Shown in pieces: positions 46,601 to 60,362 of a DNA stretch of 64,000 nucleotides (within the stretch, counting starts at the first letter, position 1; every line of letters begins with the position of its first letter). The notes beneath the pieces were generated by a model. It did no database searches, was not told the DNA's origin, and was given only the letters and a program-made list of their open reading frames with translations. Made by a program: the position numbers and the translations under genes. Location: positions 29,993,948 through 30,057,947 of the forward strand of contig JAVDOI010000001.1 in NCBI GenBank assembly GCA_032191485.1, read 5' to 3'. This DNA is from Leptoclinus maculatus. Taxonomy: Eukaryota > Chordata > Actinopteri > Perciformes > Stichaeidae.

Positions 46601-49600
46601 TTTTGCAACAAAAAAAAAATCTTAAAAAATGATAAAAGTAAACAGCTCCCGTTGTCTACACTGTTGAAGAGAGCGGCTGTAATGAGCTGGCTGCAAGCCA
46701 AGACTCTCATACTAAGTCTTTACGTAACTGTGATGTTCAGCTGCCTGATAGCACGAGTTTTCACTACACTTACCTGTTGGGTCACAGATTTTTCTTCTGT
46801 TCTCTGCTCCTACTTGTTCGTATCAGTTACTTTTTTATTTTTGTTTTAAACAACATTTTCATGAAATGCTTAATGAAAAAGCATGCTGATAATATACCAA
46901 ACCATGAATTACTTGTGATGGCATGATGACATGCTATCTGCTGTAACAAGCAGTAACCTAAATTGACGGATCCAAAAGATAGAAGAAGAGAGTAAGAACA
47001 GGAGCGAGAGGGGCAGTCACGTCCTGCAGCATTTACACATAACATCACAAAATGGCCCTGACAGTCAGTGGATTTAGAATTGCTCGGAGCTTGTTGTGTG
47101 TTTGGTTGTGTTATGTTTCACTGCAATGTAATGCGAACTGTTGTCGTGTTGTTGCATTGCTGTTTTTTGTAAAATAATTACAGGCCCGGGGTCTGTTTTC
47201 ATGCCAATGAGCATGTGGGGATGAGACATCAATGTATTTTTCTTGTTCTTCAGTGTGATCTTAGTTTTCACTAACAGGTCAATAGTACTGCACCTTCTGT
47301 TTCAGAGGTTTTACAGCAGAAAACATCTTCAAAAATTAGGTCAGTTTGATATTCTCTGAGAGCATCATCCATTTTTCATTTGTTTGAGTTTAAACTTTTG
47401 CCATGTCTTTACAGCCTCGCAGCAGGAGAGTAGGTTTTGGCTTCTTTATAGTTCTGCTCAGTTTTAGACTTGTGAGAGAAGATTGTGTTTTCATGGTCGG
47501 GTACATTTACAGTTGTTGTCATGAAGTCTGGTCTGTCTTCATTGAGTGATTAGGCCCATTTGCAATCATTGATCAAATGTTTAATGGAGAAACCGCCCAT
47601 CAACATCCAATGAGAGCACATTCGCATGTGTTTAAAGCTGTCAGCTGGGGAAATCACAATGTGCTTATGATATTTTAAAAAAGGCTCTACGAAAAGAGAA
47701 AACCAATGTCTGTGTCCTTTTAACCCTGCTGCACTCTGTGTTTGTACGTTCATAACAGGATTAATGCTCACATCTATAGAGCTTAACTTAATTTGGGAGA
47801 AGAGATACAAAAGTTTGGGACAAAAACGATACAAAATGTTAGTGAAGAATTTCAGTCTTGCCGAGGGGCTTCACAGATATTCTGAGTAATTATAGTGTTT
47901 AAGCTTTAAGCACGGTTCACAGATTGAAAATGTCACTCCTATTTGGAAATATTGCATAACTCTAGTGTTGAACTTTTGCAGATAAAGAGAATAAAAGTGA
48001 TTTCGGATAAAGACTTTCATTTATCATTTATATGCTTAACAGGGATTGTAAATGTTTGCGGGATTTGAGTGTCAGTGAACCCAATAAGTGGTGATAAAAA
48101 AACACTCTTATCTAACACAAGACTGTAACTACAATGATTGTTGCTCATTTGCATTATCCACTGTAAGAGGAGGGAGCCTTTAATTGCTGGACAAGCTGAT
48201 GTCAGGTTTGGAGCAGTATAACTCAGTCAATCACACCACATGATGGATGTAGATGTTTCTGTTGCTGAGCATTGAGCCAAACTCCTCAAAACATGATTTA
48301 TTTGAAATATTAAAACTCTTGTAAAGAGTGAAGCATAAGGCAACGCTCATGGAAGCGCTTCATAAGATATAAATACAATCAGATAGACTGTGGAGCTCTC
48401 AATTTGGGCAGATGAGGTTATAAAGAATTTAAGAAAGACAAGCAGACACTGTGGAGTCCCGTGCTTTCCTCCCAATCCTCCTCTCCTGTCAGAGGATGAA
48501 GGACCTTCCAGGATCCTCTCCAGGACTTCAGCTCTGTTGCTCTTTACATCCCCTGTGACATCTCTCCTGATCTCTCTCCACCATCAGAGAGTCTGGACCT
48601 GTGGAACTAAAGATACATTTTGTATCAGAGCCATCAATAACTAACGCACACTAAAGGTGTTATTCTGAGTGTGTATGGGGGAGTTCCAGTCTGGGTGTGG
48701 GGCTACGTGTCGAGACACAACTATTTATATAAGAACTTTTTGTCTCTATCTCTACTCTACATTTAACCTGGCTGTTGCAGACTAGTGTTTGCAATAAATG
48801 GTGCGGTATGTGGCTGATACTCTAAACTTCAGTCCCTGAAACATGCACATAACACGTTGAGGCTGGACAAGACGGATAAAATATGTATCTTGATATTTTA
48901 AGTTTGAGCGATGTCTTTACGAAATGTGTTGAAGCCCTTTTCATACAGATGAAATCCCCCAAAGGAAAACTTTTACACATACTGAGCATGAAGACCTTTG
49001 AAAGTGAGTAGATAATAAAACCCTTAAACAGGGTGTTGCTAGTTAGAAAGACTTTGCTTAGTCCATGACACCAGCTTGTCTGTGACTGAGTGTGTTTATG
49101 TCCACCAGCAAGGTCAGCTTCATCTTGATCTGATTCTATTTACAACATACAAAGAGAAAGTTGGCTGATGGCTGTTTGTTGACACCTAGTGGTTCTGAGA
49201 CAGACTGGTCACCAACTATTTTATCTTTACTTGAGTCATTTCTAATAGTAAGTATTTATCAAAAGTAAATGATTTGCATGTGAAGGCACTTCTGTTTAAC
49301 GACATAATGTATAATGATATAGCCATACCCGTAGAGCCTTAGCACAATGGGATTCAAGTCTAAATGTTAACATCCCACAGCATAAGAACTACATAGTGTG
49401 TGTCACAGAAGAAAAGGTTACAACTATAGGTTTTAGATTGGATTATAGATAGATTCATTTTAACTATGTAACAAATAATAAGAAAACAAAACAAGTAAAA
49501 ACAATAAAATGAACAGTAAACATATACAGCACATTAAATAAAAAGTTTCAATAACTTAAACAACTTACGTAATGACCTTAATGTTTATATACATAAATAA

Positions 49601-50529
49601 TCATCTTAATATCGAAATCAAATCTTAGGAAAATTGTCCAAGAATAATACTATGTGTATACTTCTTTTAACGGCACAGTATCTGTGTGTTCCAATACTGC
49701 AGTATGTATTAAAAGTCAAAAGTATGTGATCTGGAACACAGTGGTCGTGTGCACAGGAGGTGTCAATGCATGCTGGATACGCCAATATATAAAAAGTGTT
49801 GCAAAATGCTCTCATGTAAGTCAGAAAATCTATCTTTATCTTGATTCTGTTTGTTTTTTTACTATTCTTTGTGAAAAGTACTTTACAGATCATTTTGCAA
49901 TCACTAATAAAAGTCTCTATTTTCCTCTGCATAGATTGCTATTTGTGTGTTTATCATCGTATTTGTTCTACTGATGCCACAAAACCCCTGACTGCTTCAT
50001 ACATGAATATTTGTGTTTGTGTGTAAATACCTACTTCATTACTTTTTGTGTGTGCGCGATCTTGAATTTGAATATTGGTATGTGACTGAGGGGGAAAAGC
50101 CCCTTAGTTTCTTGGTTTCTCCTAAACCCTGCAGGCAAACAGCTCAGGCATGTTTATAACGAGGGGGAAAGTGAGAAACGATGTATAGATTAAGGTATAA
50201 GGCGTCCCAGTTTCCAAAGTGCTATAATTATACTATAATTACCTCATCCTCTCTCGACACGAGACAGGTTTCAGTTCTGGATAGATAGACTGAATGTATG
50301 GGGGAGTTCTAGTCTGGGTGTTGTATGCGTGTATCTATTATTGATTCAATTTAAGGAGAGGGATGATTTGTCCCTCGCTCTCTCTTTCTTCTTGTTTCTA
50401 ACCCTCTATCATTTCTTACTTCTGTCCTCTCTCCTCCACCCATCAAACCTATGATCCAGGGGAGTCTCCAAGCATGAACTCCACTGACCTCTGCAGGAGA
50501 TTACAATAAGCTCAACTGGCTGTGAAATC

Positions 50530-52287
<1,758 letters not shown>

Positions 52288-52890
52288 CAGATAATCAAAG
52301 ATAGTCAGAGGGACAAGAATATAGACAGGTGAGCAGATGGATAAAAGGTGAAAAGTAAACAAATGAAAAAAAACAAAAAACAAAGGATGAAATGAACATT
52401 AATCATCATATCGGAAGCGCTGTCTGCACTTCAACGAAGAGACTCTTACAGATCAAACTATTAGTGACAGCACTGCCAGGAGCAGTCCCCTCCATTATGT
52501 AAACAACAAGGAAATCATATGAGTTGTGATGGCTCAGTCCTCCGATACAGGATGACACTGAAGTGTTTGGAAGAAGAATGTCCTTGTGCACCGAAAAACG
52601 AACAAGTAAGCCTGAAGACACAGCGGACCTTCAGAGCACACACTGCGATGTGTAACTGCTGTTGATGAAAACTGCACAAGGGATTTTATAACTTTTCAAA
52701 TTTTTAACAGCTGCTTTTTAAAAACATGGACAGAAAAGGATGAGGCTGCAATGCTGTGGCTGTTAGTGAGTGTGTGGGTCCCAACATTGGTGATAATATG
52801 TGATGTTGCACTTTTCTCAGCTCACTCTTTTTTTGAGTGTGAATTGGAACCTAAATGAAAGGTGCTCAATAAAGAATTCAGAGCATTTCT
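52288..52890 (+). other. eva1a: eva1a 3' UTR with poly(A) signal
   Basis: Non-coding sequence after the stop codon at 52285-52287. AATAAA is at 52868-52873, giving a 3' UTR of about 0.6 kb. Confidence 0.6.
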
Positions 52891-53652
52891 ATTGCTTCGA
52901 CACGGCTCTCAACATGGCGACAGCTGATCTGGAGGTGCTAACAGTGAAACTGCGAACATAACATTCATCTAGACATACTCCACTATAACTTTACATTGCA
53001 AATAGTTGTTTGCTGCTATATTAATGCTCTGCATTTTAAATGTAGCACCTTTAAAGACAATAGAAGATACAGGAGAATGAAATGGTGAGAGACGTTGCTC
53101 AATGCCAAGATACATACTGGTGCATTCACTGCTGTATTTCTGCATCTCCAGATGAAGAGAATACTTATAGGAAGGACACTAAATAGCTGTGTTGGTTGAT
53201 AAAATATGTAAGGTATAACCTGAAAAGTCTGTTAGTTGCATCTGTCTGCTGGGGGGTTATCAGGTACAGGTGTTGTTGCACTAGTACAGCAGGTCATCAT
53301 GTTTGAGAGGGTCATGCTGCCTCTCTTTCTTTGGCTTATGTGATAATGAGCTGAAAAAAAGTATCAACTTTCATTCCAGGAATTTATGGAAGGAGTTTTC
53401 TGTACATGTTATTGAGTAAAGTCCCGTATTAAAATGAAATATTGTGGCTCACATTTCTTCAACAGTTTTTAAATGTCTTTGGGAATGTCGTACATGTGTG
53501 TCATCCGCTGTTAGGAGATATTATGGACTGTGGTGGGAGCCCAGAAGAGACGATATGTCCAGGGAATGATCTTGTTGACAGCATTAAAATGAATATTAAA
53601 TCTTACCAATTATAACCTGAGCAAATAACAAGGTGTGTAGTGAAGGTCGGAG

Positions 53653-54755
53653 GTATATAATATCAACAAAAAAAAATAAAAAATAGTAACTTAAAATAAA
53701 AAATAAAAAAATAGTAACAAAAAAAAGAATTAAAAAAAAGAATCCACCAACAAAATAAATAATAATAATTCTAATAATTTTTTTATTTTTTTTATTTTAC
53801 TTTTTTTCCATCAGCAAAAAAAAACAAAAAACTTTTGGTGCATCCATCTGTAACCATAACACTGACCAGATGTTTCCAGTTGCTATAGAAAGTCGAAATT
53901 ATGAGATACTTTAACAGTCATAGAAGCAGCTATGACATATGAATGGATTGTGAGTACATTGAAGACTTCTTTAAAACGTGGCTTTACAACACATGAAATA
54001 CAGATGATGTTTCACATGGATTGTACTGAGCAAACGCACCCTTGAATAGAATGTTAAGCAAGAAGCAGCTCTGGAGTATAAAGAATGAAACCAATGTGGC
54101 TGAGGTGGCGACCAATAAACAGCAACTGGAAACATCTTCTTTTTTTTTTCTTTTTTGCTGACAGAGAAAAAGTAAATTTTTTTGTGAATTCATTTGTGAA
54201 TTCATTATTATTAATTTTTTTTTGTGAATTCATTTTAATTTTTTGTGAATTAATTTTTTTTTTTTTTTTTGGTGATCTTATTTTTTATTTTTTTGCTGGT
54301 GTGAATGGGCTTCCATAGTTTATTGGTCGCCACCTCAGCCACATTGGTTTCATTCTTTATACTCCAGAGCTTCAAGGGTGCGTTTGCTCAGTACAATCCA
54401 TGTGAAACATCATCTGTATTTCATGTGTTGTAAAGCCACGTTTTAAAGAAGTCTTCAATGTACTCACAATCCATTCATATGTCATAGCTGCTTCTATGAC
54501 TGTTGTGTTAAAGTATCTCATAATTTCGACATTCTATAGCAACTGGAAAAATCTGGTCAGTGTTATGGTTACAGATGGATGCACCAAAAGTTTTTTTTTT
54601 TTTTTTTGCTGGTGGAAAAAAAGTAAAATAAAAAAAATAAAAAATTATTAGAATTATTATTATTTATTTTGTGGGTGGATTATTTTTTTTTTTTTGTGAA
54701 TTACATTTTATTTATTTTTTTTAAATTACTATTTTTTTTTTTTTTAGTGATCTTA
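53653..54755. repeat. Large foldback: inverted repeat with arms of about 440-465 bp
   Basis: The left arm (about 53653-54119) and right arm (54319-about 54755) are reverse complements. In the core (53832-54119 against 54319-54607) I see two substitutions plus a 3-bp and a 21-bp indel. The outer parts are poly-A/poly-T rich with matching non-T bases. The 199-bp spacer contains several GTGAATTCATT units and T-runs, and ends with GAATGGGCTTCCATA, which recurs just outside the right arm at about 54774-54789. No coding potential and no transposase. It lies downstream of eva1a. Confidence 0.85.
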
Positions 54756-55074
54756 TTTTTTTTTTTGCTGGCGGGAATGGGCTTCCATAACATGACCATT
54801 TGTGTTAGCTCTATCATTTTTATTCTGTGAGAATTATTGGAGTCAGACTCCCCCTGGTGTTCATAATGTGCCCCTCCACCCACAGCTCAGTATATAAATA
54901 GAGTTTGAAAAGCCAAATGGTAAATCCCAAATGGAAAAGAGCACAGTCCAAAAAAATGTCATTACAAAATTTCAATCAGATAATTAGAATTAAAATGAAT
55001 CAATGAACAAGTGAATACAAAATAAAAGCAATAATGTCAAGTCATACTAATATTTGTGGAGGCTCAGTAGCATA

Positions 55075-56105
55075 TCAGAATCAGAATCAGCTTTATTGGC
55101 CATGCATGTATGCGTGCGCATACATGGAATTTGACTCCGGTTACACATTACTCTCATCGTACATACACACACATGAAATATATACAATAAACAAGAGAAA
55201 TGTAAAAAACAAGGACATTAAAGACAACAAAGTAGAACAGAGAAACTAAGCATAAACATTTAACATTTAAGTACTATGTGCAATATAAATATATATCTAA
55301 GAATATATATGAGCATAAAGAACAACAACAATGACAATGGACAATGGATTCGGGATATTAGTGCAGAAGGTGATAATAGTGCAAATAGTGTAAATGAAGA
55401 TCCGATATGTCTGATTAATTGTTCATCAGAGTGACGGCCAGTGGAAAGAAGCTGTTCCTGTCTCTGGTGGTTTTGGCGTACAGAGCCCTGTAGCGCCTAC
55501 CAGAGGGGAGGAGTTGGAACAGCTTGTGTCCAGGGTGTGATGGGTCTGCAGTGATCTTTCAAGCCCGTTTCCTGACTCTGGAGGTGTACAAGTCCAGGAT
55601 GGAGGGCAGGCTGGAACCAATGATTCTCTCTGCAGACCTGACAATCTGTTGTAGTCTGTTTCTGTCCTGTTTGGAGGCCGATCCAAACCACACAGTGATA
55701 GAGGAACAGAGAACAGACTGGATGATGGTGGAGTAGAACAGGATCAGCAGCTCCTGAGGCAGGTTGAACTTCCTGAGCTGGCGCAGGAAGTACAACCTCT
55801 GCTGGGCCTTTTTCCTGATGGTGTCGATGTTGGGGGCCCACTTCGGGTCCTGGGAGATTGTGGATCCCAGAAACCTGAAGGTCTCCACAGCAGACACAGT
55901 GCTGTTGAGTATGGTGAGGGGGGGGTGTTGGGGGGCTCCTCCTGAAGTCCTCTGTCATCTCCACAGTTTTGAGCTTGTTTAGCTCCAGGTTGTTCTGACC
56001 ACACCAGAGGACCAGCTGTTCAACCTCCCGTCTCTAGGCAGACTCATCACTGTCCCTGATGAGGCCGACGACTGTTGTGTCGTCTGCGAACTTCAGGAGT
56101 TTAAC
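55075..56105 (-). mobile_element. 5'-truncated L2/Rex-like LINE, reverse transcriptase C-terminal part
   Basis: The minus strand begins with KFADDTTVVGLIRDSDES (RT box C) at about 56100 and continues through VEQLVLWCGQNNLELN, then VETFRFLGSTISQDPKW and SITVWFGSASKQDRNRLQ to LFQLLPSGRRYRALYAKT and the 3' UTR. An in-frame TAG near 56035 and a frameshift in a C-run near 55920 disable it. The 3' end reads GGCCAATAAAGCTGATTCTG with a short hexamer tail, near 55075. Typical 5' truncation of a non-LTR element. Confidence 0.85.
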
Positions 56106-56629
56106 ATATATGATATATGGATAAAATCAGTTTGGTCACTTTAATCTTCAGGGTTTTACATATAGTTCAACACAGTTCTGCAGAGTGCCGAAAACATGTT
56201 CCTCCTGCCCTATTATGTTAACAAGGTGACATGTCCACTAAATAAAATGACAGTGTTGGGATTGTAGACAAATTGATTTAGATTCATGAAAAAGCAATGA
56301 TTGCTTTTCATGTCTAATATGGAGATTTATTTTTGGTCCTAAATTGACTTTAAAGTCTCTCAAGTTCATACTTGTGAGCATCTTAATAAAATATATTTCC
56401 TATTACTTTAATTAAGTGAGTTAAGTCGTATTTTGGCCCATTCTGTTCTTCTACATGTAGGTACAAGGCGTGGCTAAAACAATATAGCCCAGAATATCCA
56501 TGATTACTGTAATAAGACACTAAATACAAACAACACTGTGGCGTGAGTCATAAGTACGTGTAAGTACCAAGCTGATAATATTGAATTAATGTAACTAATA
56601 TAGGCCAAACGTCTCCCGGGTGCTTGTCT

Positions 56630-56814
56630 GGCTCTGTCCTCCCTCCACTACCGGTGCTATCTCTTTAACGGGACGGGCGGTGACGTTGGGACACGCAGCG
56701 GAGAGAACAGGCTGCTGCAGCCGGACCGACTCCCAACCGGGACCAGAACCGGCCTTCAACAGACTGACACGCCGTTATCCCCGTAAATCTGAGAGTTAAG
56801 GTTCTCAATCCGCA
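56630..56814 (+). promoter_or_regulatory. xkr5: GC-rich promoter and leader of xkr5
   Basis: A CpG-rich block just before the xkr5 ATG, with GGGCGG at 56675-56680 (Sp1-type) followed at once by TGACGTTG, a CRE-like site. No TATA box. The transcription start is not defined. Confidence 0.5.
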
Positions 56815-59800
56815 ATGAGAGACTACTCAGCGGCTCCGAGCCACGGAGGCGCCTGCATTCCGTGCTGCCAAGTTTGCGTCTTCGCCTTTACCGCATTTCT
56901 CATCATTGCAGAGAGGACGGCGCGTGAGTCTTACCTGGGACATGCACACGCCCGCTCATGAAACACACACACACACACGTATTACACGTACACGCCCTGC
57001 GCACAATTAATAAAACCGAGTGCAGTATAATTTACAGTGTGCTGGTTGATTGTAATTTGGTGACATGTGCCCACACGCAACCCTGTTGTGTTTTATTTGA
57101 CTTTATTGGCGTGCGCGTGCATGTGTGTGCGTGCCTTTTTGGCCACAGTGTAAGGATGTATAGTGTGAGGGCTACAGCGGAGAGAGATGCTCGCATATTG
57201 TGGATGAGACAGAGAATTTGGGATGGCATGTTGTACCATTTACTGTAAAACTCAGACTAGAAAAATCCAACATACAAAGTTGGACGTTTGTTTTCACGTT
57301 AGTGGCCGTCTCTTGTTGTCATTAATAATGGAGCCAGAGTCTGCAGTCAGCACTAGTGCGCCTCTCCCTTTTTTATACGCTGCATGTTATGACCTCGCAG
57401 CCTATGCAGCAAAACTGCAGACTCATCCCGGAGTTTTCCAGAGTTAAACGGCGGTGTCATTTCAGCTTCTAGATCTCTAGATACAATAAGTTTGTTGCAC
57501 TTATTGTATTCATATTAGTTTGTTGCACTTATTACATTCGTTTGTTTCTGCACTGGACATTTGCTCTGGTTTATGCTCTTAGATGCTTGTTTGGAAAAGG
57601 AGATGCACTTATGACTTCTGGTGATTAGTAGTTCTCTTGAATACCTATGTTGAATACACTTACTGTAAGTCGCTTTGGATAAAAGCGTCTGCTAAATGAC
57701 TGTAATGTAGTGTAATGTAATGTAATCTCTCCTCAATAAAAACAAAGCGGGGCCATGTTGTCATATTTCAGCGCCCTTTTTTTTGGAGGTGCATGAATGG
57801 ACGAGGGGATGGGCGTACCCCATGATGGGGCCTAGTCTGCCCAGACTGTTTGGCAGCTAAAACGGTTCAGATTACAGAGGCAGTCAGAGCTGCAGAGCTC
57901 AGCCCAGTGTGATGTGGAGAGGAGTCTGTATGTGGGAAGAAGAGGGGATCAGATACAGCACTTTCTTATAAATACACCTTTGATGGGTTACAGGTTCGAG
58001 GTCATATATAAACGAGTGCACACTCATAAAATACAAAAAGCTCTATGATCTGACAGACAGATTAAATGTTGTTTTGCTGCTGTAAACACTTAGCTATGCT
58101 AAGCACTGCAACAAAAGCAGCATTATACAAAAAACTGCCAGTTTGTTATTGACAATTACACACATGGTTCTAAGTGTAAATAATAAGTTACTATAATACA
58201 GTAAGAGATGAGATAAGATATTATGAATGTCATCTGTTTTGTGGTCCTGCAATTATGTGTGCAGGCGAGGTTTGTCCAAATATGCACTTTGTGATTTACC
58301 TGTGTGTTTCCAGCCTTATCAGTTGATCTAAGCATTTCTTTGTGTTTTTGGACTGTGTATACATGTGTTTGTCCTCCCCTCTCTCCCCAGTGATCTATTG
58401 CTTTGTGTACTATCTGTGGATGGGTCACAATTACTGCTATGCCCATCTTGCTGGCTTCACTGCGCTGTTCCTGCTGCCAGGTGAGATAACAACAACCAAC
58501 AACAACAACAGCATGCCAATCTATGTTTACAACAGAAATATTACAGAGACAGATAGAATAACAAGAGATGTTAGATTCTCCTTACCGGTATGATATGTCA
58601 TTGATCGTGAACGCAGAAGTAATAGACCAGACAGTGTTGCATAGTGAATGGAAGGTTGGTAATAGATAGATGGATGGATGGTTGGATGAATTGATGACAG
58701 ATAAATATTTTATTTATATTTGTTTCATTCTATGTTTCAAAGGTTGGGGTCCTCAGTGGCTCAGTTATCTGTGGTACCTGTCAGATGGACGCATCCGCAG
58801 GAAGTCTCTCACCTGGACACACATACTGCACCTGGGTATCTTCAAAAGGTGGCCCAACCTTATGCATGTGCATCTTTATGTGTGTGTATGTGTGTGTGTA
58901 AATTAACAATAATGCCGGTGCTAAGTTGAAAACTCATTGAACAAGGACAGTTTACAATGATAGTCAGACAAACTGAACATTTGTGTATGTTGGATTATGA
59001 TGGTTATGATGATAATGATGTATATACTGATGTGTATGTGAGCATTTCCTTTTTCTCTCTGTTTCTTTCTCCCTTAACCATCTCTGGCCTCCACAGGCTA
59101 TGGGAGTGCATGTGTCTGCCAGACCAGAATGTGTACTGTGAGATCATGCAGCAGGCGGATGCATCTGCCTTACGTCTGTTTGAGGCCTTGGTGGTCACCC
59201 TCCCTCAGACGCTGCTGCAGACCTATGTGCTCATCTGCACTGATATAGGAATCAAATCTCCAGGTACGGAGACTCTGAATAGGAGATGTAGAAAGCACAC
59301 CAGATAAAGTTAACGACGAGCTGATGAACATAATGCCAGATATTTCCCTCAGGAGTTGATAGAGACTAAAACAGAGCTGAAACAGAGTGAATATTGCAGT
59401 TACATTTGCCATGTGACCAGAAACATGGCTCCTAATGAATGCTAATGTTAGGGCTGCGTGATATGGAGAAAATCAAATAACACAATATTTTTGTGTTACA
59501 CGTTTGCCATAACAACTTTATAGGCAATAATAAGTCAGATGTTTTGTTTTCAGATTGTTCTGTTGCCTGCAAGTGGCTGAAAAGTAGTTCAGCTTTAAAT
59601 TTAACCAATTTCTCTACGATCTATTTCCAGTGTTTGTATGCAGCAGACTTTCATCTGATGTACTGTATAGCATTACAATGTATCAAAGTATTCACATTTC
59701 TTCCCCTCTCCGCCTTCTTCCTCACCCCTCTGCCTTCCAGCCTCGGTGTGTTTCGTGGTGTGTTTGTTATCTCTGGCCTGGGCCTTGGTCCTCTATGCCA

Positions 59801-60325
59801 GAGCCTGTTCACTCATCAGACCAGGGCACATACAAATGACCCCCGCTGCCATTCTCTGTCGACTTCTGTGGAGGGTGGGCATATTTACACAACCTTCCAA
59901 CAGCCAATATGCACATACACTCTCAATGTAACAGTCTCAATTTAATGGGTGGCATATTTATATGAACATGTTGGGCTTTGTTTGTGTGACAGGCATATTT
60001 TCTCTGTCTGCAGGTCAGTATGTTGGGATCTCGATTTGCTGTTCTCATGCTCTTCACACGAATCTTCAAACAGTGGATCCTGGGAGTCATTGGTAAGTCT
60101 GGTAGTGCCTAGTCTTCATCCCCAAACTCATAATTTTTTTAACCTGACAAACAGTTCATATTCTGCTGGGGAAGGATGTGGGTGGTGTGTTTTTTTTCTC
60201 CCAGCAAAATACATTTAACTATTGTTGGGTGAGTCTTGGTGAGGACACCCTGTTGTGATTCACTTCATCTGCTCAGGTTGTCTGTAACAGTGTGTTTATA
60301 TATTGATAGTTTAATATTTTATTGG

Positions 60326-60362
<37 letters not shown>

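Larger units (their letters stand above)
38701..50450. other. Intergenic region between itsn2 and eva1a
   Basis: About 11.7 kb with no convincing coding exon on either strand. Contents recognised: TG/GC-rich alternating sequence at 40797-40850, dispersed fish repeats at 41350-41790, 42380-42745 and 46240-46600, a LINE 3'-tail fragment at 43687-43760, AT-rich palindromic sequence near 43310-43375, a purine-rich stretch 44985-45160, a (TC)n run 45369-45442, and possible noncoding eva1a 5' exons near 44.5-45.7 kb. The rest is anonymous AT-rich DNA. Confidence 0.6.
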
